From an uncultured Acetatifactor sp. (GTDB taxonomy: Bacteria; Bacillota; Clostridia; Lachnospirales; Lachnospiraceae): DNA of 59,924 bases. Below are positions 57,891 through 59,924 of the stretch, in pieces. A program made the position numbers and the translations under genes. Location: NCBI GenBank assembly GCA_910585615.1, contig CAJUFO010000021.1:1-59924 (forward strand), read 5' to 3'. How positions within the stretch are numbered: the stretch's first letter is position 1; each line of letters begins with the position of its first letter. A model generated the notes under the pieces. It was given only the letters and a program-made list of their open reading frames with translations. It searched no databases and was not told the origin of the DNA.

Positions 57891-58943
57891 ATGGAAAAGG
57901 GACGTGAATATGGAATTGATTTTATACGGATATACGCCATGTGTTTGGTCATAATGGGACATATTATTGGGCGCGGGGGGGTACTTACGGCTACGCCGCT
58001 TGGCTCGACAGAGCATAATATAGCTTTATTTTTGAAGATTTTTTCCTTGTGTTCAATAAATATTTTTGGATTGATTTCGGGATATGTTGGATATGGCGTA
58101 AAATTTAATTTTTTCCACATTATAAAATTATGGATACAAATCCTGTTTTGGACTGTGCTAATTGCTTTATTTTTTGTAGTAGCAAGAGGGATTCCGATTC
58201 ATTTTGACCTTGTGAGGATTACATTTCTTCCTATTACGACAAAAACATACTGGTATATGACGGCCTATTTCATCGCATATCTGTTGTCACCTTTAATTAA
58301 TATTTTCGTTAAAAGAACAAATGATATAATCCTATTTGGCGGAGCTATATGCATGTTATTTACAGTATCGGTGATTCTTACAACATCGGGGAATAATGCT
58401 ATATGGTTATGTGTTCTGTATTTCATTGGTGCGATTATTAGAAAAATAGATATAAAAAAGAAAAGCTACATAAAAATTGGAGTATGTGGGTATTTGTTTT
58501 GTGTCGTATTTACTTGGCTGGCGGCTATATCTAAAGAGGCAGGGACAGCTGTTTGGAATAAGTTTTTGTGGGCCATATTTGGTGGGAGATATGATGGCAT
58601 ATGGCCCTCAAGTATTACTATGCTTTTAGCTGCACTTTTTATTTTATTAGTTGGGATAAATATTAAACTAAATTCAAATGCTACCATTATCATAAAAATA
58701 ATTACACCATCAATACTGTCGATATACTTAATTCATGTACATCCGCTGATTTTTGATGAACTTTCTGATGTGTTTTCTTTTATGGAAGATTATACAGGAT
58801 TGGGAATAATAGGGACAACAATAGGTGCTGTATGCTTTATTTTTATTGGCTGTATATTCTTAGATTTCGGAAGACGCAAACTATTTACATATGTAGACAA
58901 GGTTGTTGCAGAGAGACGAGGAAGGAAAAGCATTAGTAACTAA
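57891..58943 (+). CDS. Acyltransferase family 3 membrane protein
   Basis: A 350-residue membrane protein with about ten membrane segments. The start GIDFIRIYAMCLVIMGHIIGRGG contains the conserved Arg and His of acyltransferase-3 enzymes (OafA type), which O-acetylate or O-succinylate surface glycans outside the cytoplasm. MEKGREYG at the start fits the family. A frame at 57748-57954 overlaps but has no supporting features. Confidence 0.88.
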   Translation: MEKGREYGIDFIRIYAMCLVIMGHIIGRGGVLTATPLGSTEHNIALFLKIFSLCSINIFGLISGYVGYGVKFNFFHIIKLWIQILFWTVLIALFFVVARGIPIHFDLVRITFLPITTKTYWYMTAYFIAYLLSPLINIFVKRTNDIILFGGAICMLFTVSVILTTSGNNAIWLCVLYFIGAIIRKIDIKKKSYIKIGVCGYLFCVVFTWLAAISKEAGTAVWNKFLWAIFGGRYDGIWPSSITMLLAALFILLVGINIKLNSNATIIIKIITPSILSIYLIHVHPLIFDELSDVFSFMEDYTGLGIIGTTIGAVCFIFIGCIFLDFGRRKLFTYVDKVVAERRGRKSISN

Positions 58944-58964
58944 TATTTAAGAGGAGATAGGTAA

Positions 58965-59732
58965 ATGGATGATTTGGCATTATTAGTAGTTTCATGTGAT
59001 AAATATTCTGACTTATGGGATATTTTTTGGATTTTAATTGAAAAATATTGGAATGATTGCACTCTAACAAAATACTTAGGAACTAATTATTTCAATTATG
59101 CCAAAAACAATGTGAGGACAATCCAAGTTGGTGAGGACAGAAGCTGGGCTGAAAATGTAAGGAAAATGCTCGAGCAAGTTCAGGAAAACTATGTGGTCAT
59201 GATGCTTGAAGACTTTTTTATCGATAGACGGATTATTAATGAAAAGATTAAAATATTGTATGACCATATGGTTATACATGGATATGATTGTTTGAGACTG
59301 GAACCGAGTCCGCCACCGATTAAAGCGGACAATAAGAATCTTAGAATCGGAAAATTAATTCCGGGATCACCTTATTATGTAGATACTCAACCAGCTATTT
59401 GGAAAAAGAGCGTTCTGTTAGAACTATTGGTAGAAGGCTATTCAGCGTGGGACTTTGAAATTAAAAATAGTGAACAGTCCGGGAACTCCAAATATACTTT
59501 CTATTGTACAAAGGATTATATTTTACACCATCGAAATGGTGTTGAAAGAGGAAAGTATTATAAATCTACAGTTGAAATGTTGGAAAAAAATAACATCAAT
59601 GTTAATTACGAAGAACGAGGAATAATAGATGATTCTGGAATAAGAAGGAAATTATCATTGCTTAAATATAGGATGGAAATATTCAAAGAAACTTATAGGG
59701 TATATTTGAAGTATCAAAAATCTAAATTATAG
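58965..59732 (+). CDS. Putative glycosyltransferase of the polysaccharide cluster
   Basis: A 255-residue soluble protein. It starts MDDLALLVVSCDKYSDLW and has VVMMLEDFFIDRRIINEKI, which may be a degenerate metal site, followed by a region with DTQPAIWKKSVLLELL and AWDFEIKNSEQS. Proteins of this type in capsule clusters are usually annotated as glycosyltransferases of unknown class. GAGGAGATAGG precedes the ATG. Function is inferred from context and layout. Confidence 0.65.
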   Translation: MDDLALLVVSCDKYSDLWDIFWILIEKYWNDCTLTKYLGTNYFNYAKNNVRTIQVGEDRSWAENVRKMLEQVQENYVVMMLEDFFIDRRIINEKIKILYDHMVIHGYDCLRLEPSPPPIKADNKNLRIGKLIPGSPYYVDTQPAIWKKSVLLELLVEGYSAWDFEIKNSEQSGNSKYTFYCTKDYILHHRNGVERGKYYKSTVEMLEKNNINVNYEERGIIDDSGIRRKLSLLKYRMEIFKETYRVYLKYQKSKL

Positions 59733-59752
59733 TTGACATGGGGTATGGGATA

Positions 59753-59924
59753 ATGGATAAATTGACTGGAAAACAAGCAGAGAGGAATATTTGCTTAGAT
59801 TTTCTTAGGGGTATCGCAATATTAATTGTTTTATTTAATCATGCTATACAGGCGAATCAGATTAACGACAATTTTTCCACCTGTGCGGTTAGATTTTATA
59901 GTCATACCACAAAATTAGGCACAC
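59753..59924 (+). CDS. Acyltransferase family protein, N-terminal part (cut by window end)
   Basis: The first 57 codons of a gene that continues beyond the window. The protein starts MDKLTGKQAERNICLDFLRG and AIL IVLFNHAIQ, the first membrane helix with Arg and His of the acyltransferase-3 family. It is a second acyltransferase in the cluster after the one at 57891, and it shows that the polysaccharide locus extends further right. Confidence 0.75.
   Translation, partial: MDKLTGKQAERNICLDFLRGIAILIVLFNHAIQANQINDNFSTCAVRFYSHTTKLGT

Noticed and set aside
57748..57954. 68-codon frame between the flippase and acyltransferase genes
   Set aside because: It overlaps the ends of both real genes in another frame, has no good ribosome site and no recognisable domain.

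Overview
The window looks like a chromosome segment of a motile, spore-forming gut Firmicute of the Lachnospiraceae type; this is inferred from gene content, not from a marker gene. The signs are a sporulation gene of the SpoVA family, a flagellin-like gene, a chemoreceptor, AGGAGG-type ribosome sites, low-redundancy lipoprotein signals and a Gram-positive ECF sigma/RsiV pair. Positions 1 to about 40,000 are GC-rich. From about 40,000 to the right end the DNA is clearly AT-richer and carries one long co-directional surface-polysaccharide cluster that continues past the window, which suggests a horizontally exchanged locus.

Layout: (1) 1-630 is the 3' part of a lipoprotein gene, followed by a palindromic repeat element. 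(2) 1124-12534 is a glycan-use locus: an AraC regulator diverging from a sugar-binding lipoprotein and two permeases, then an alpha-galactosidase (GH36), an alpha-L-fucosidase-type GH95 enzyme and a GH78-type enzyme. No ATPase subunit is present, so a shared one elsewhere is likely. (3) 12717-17286 holds small accessory genes: a Uma2 protein, an orphan LytTR response regulator, two proteins that look connected to flagellar export, a second copy of the repeat, and a DUF4160 pair. (4) 17551-28591 is mostly housekeeping: FAD dehydrogenase, PepF, shikimate kinase, RidA, a zinc-ribbon protein, SpoVAE, DegV, ECF sigma factor with RsiV, and argG. Two copies of a small-protein cassette with a near-identical promoter lie here (19,007-19,446 and 28,753-29,105). 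(5) 29140-33394 is a GntR/YtrA-controlled ABC transporter operon with a perfect operator palindrome over its promoter and a 512-residue exported protein. (6) 33413-40006 has an amidohydrolase, a short flagellin, a chemoreceptor coupled to an FMN-binding-type lipoprotein, and an AbiEi-like protein without a visible partner.

(7) 40229-59924 is the polysaccharide cluster and the most interesting part. Four activities (GmhA, HddA, GmhB, HddC, the last two fused) would make GDP-D-glycero-alpha-D-manno-heptose. Next to them a PEP mutase fused to two nucleotidyltransferase-like domains, a phosphonopyruvate decarboxylase and an iron-type alcohol dehydrogenase would make 2-hydroxyethylphosphonate and could activate it as a CMP ester. 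A CDP-glycerol-phosphotransferase-like enzyme is a plausible transferase. Glycosyltransferases, a Wzy-like polymerase, a Wzx flippase and acyltransferases complete a Wzx/Wzy-type pathway. The product inferred is a heptose-containing, phosphonate-decorated capsule or exopolysaccharide.
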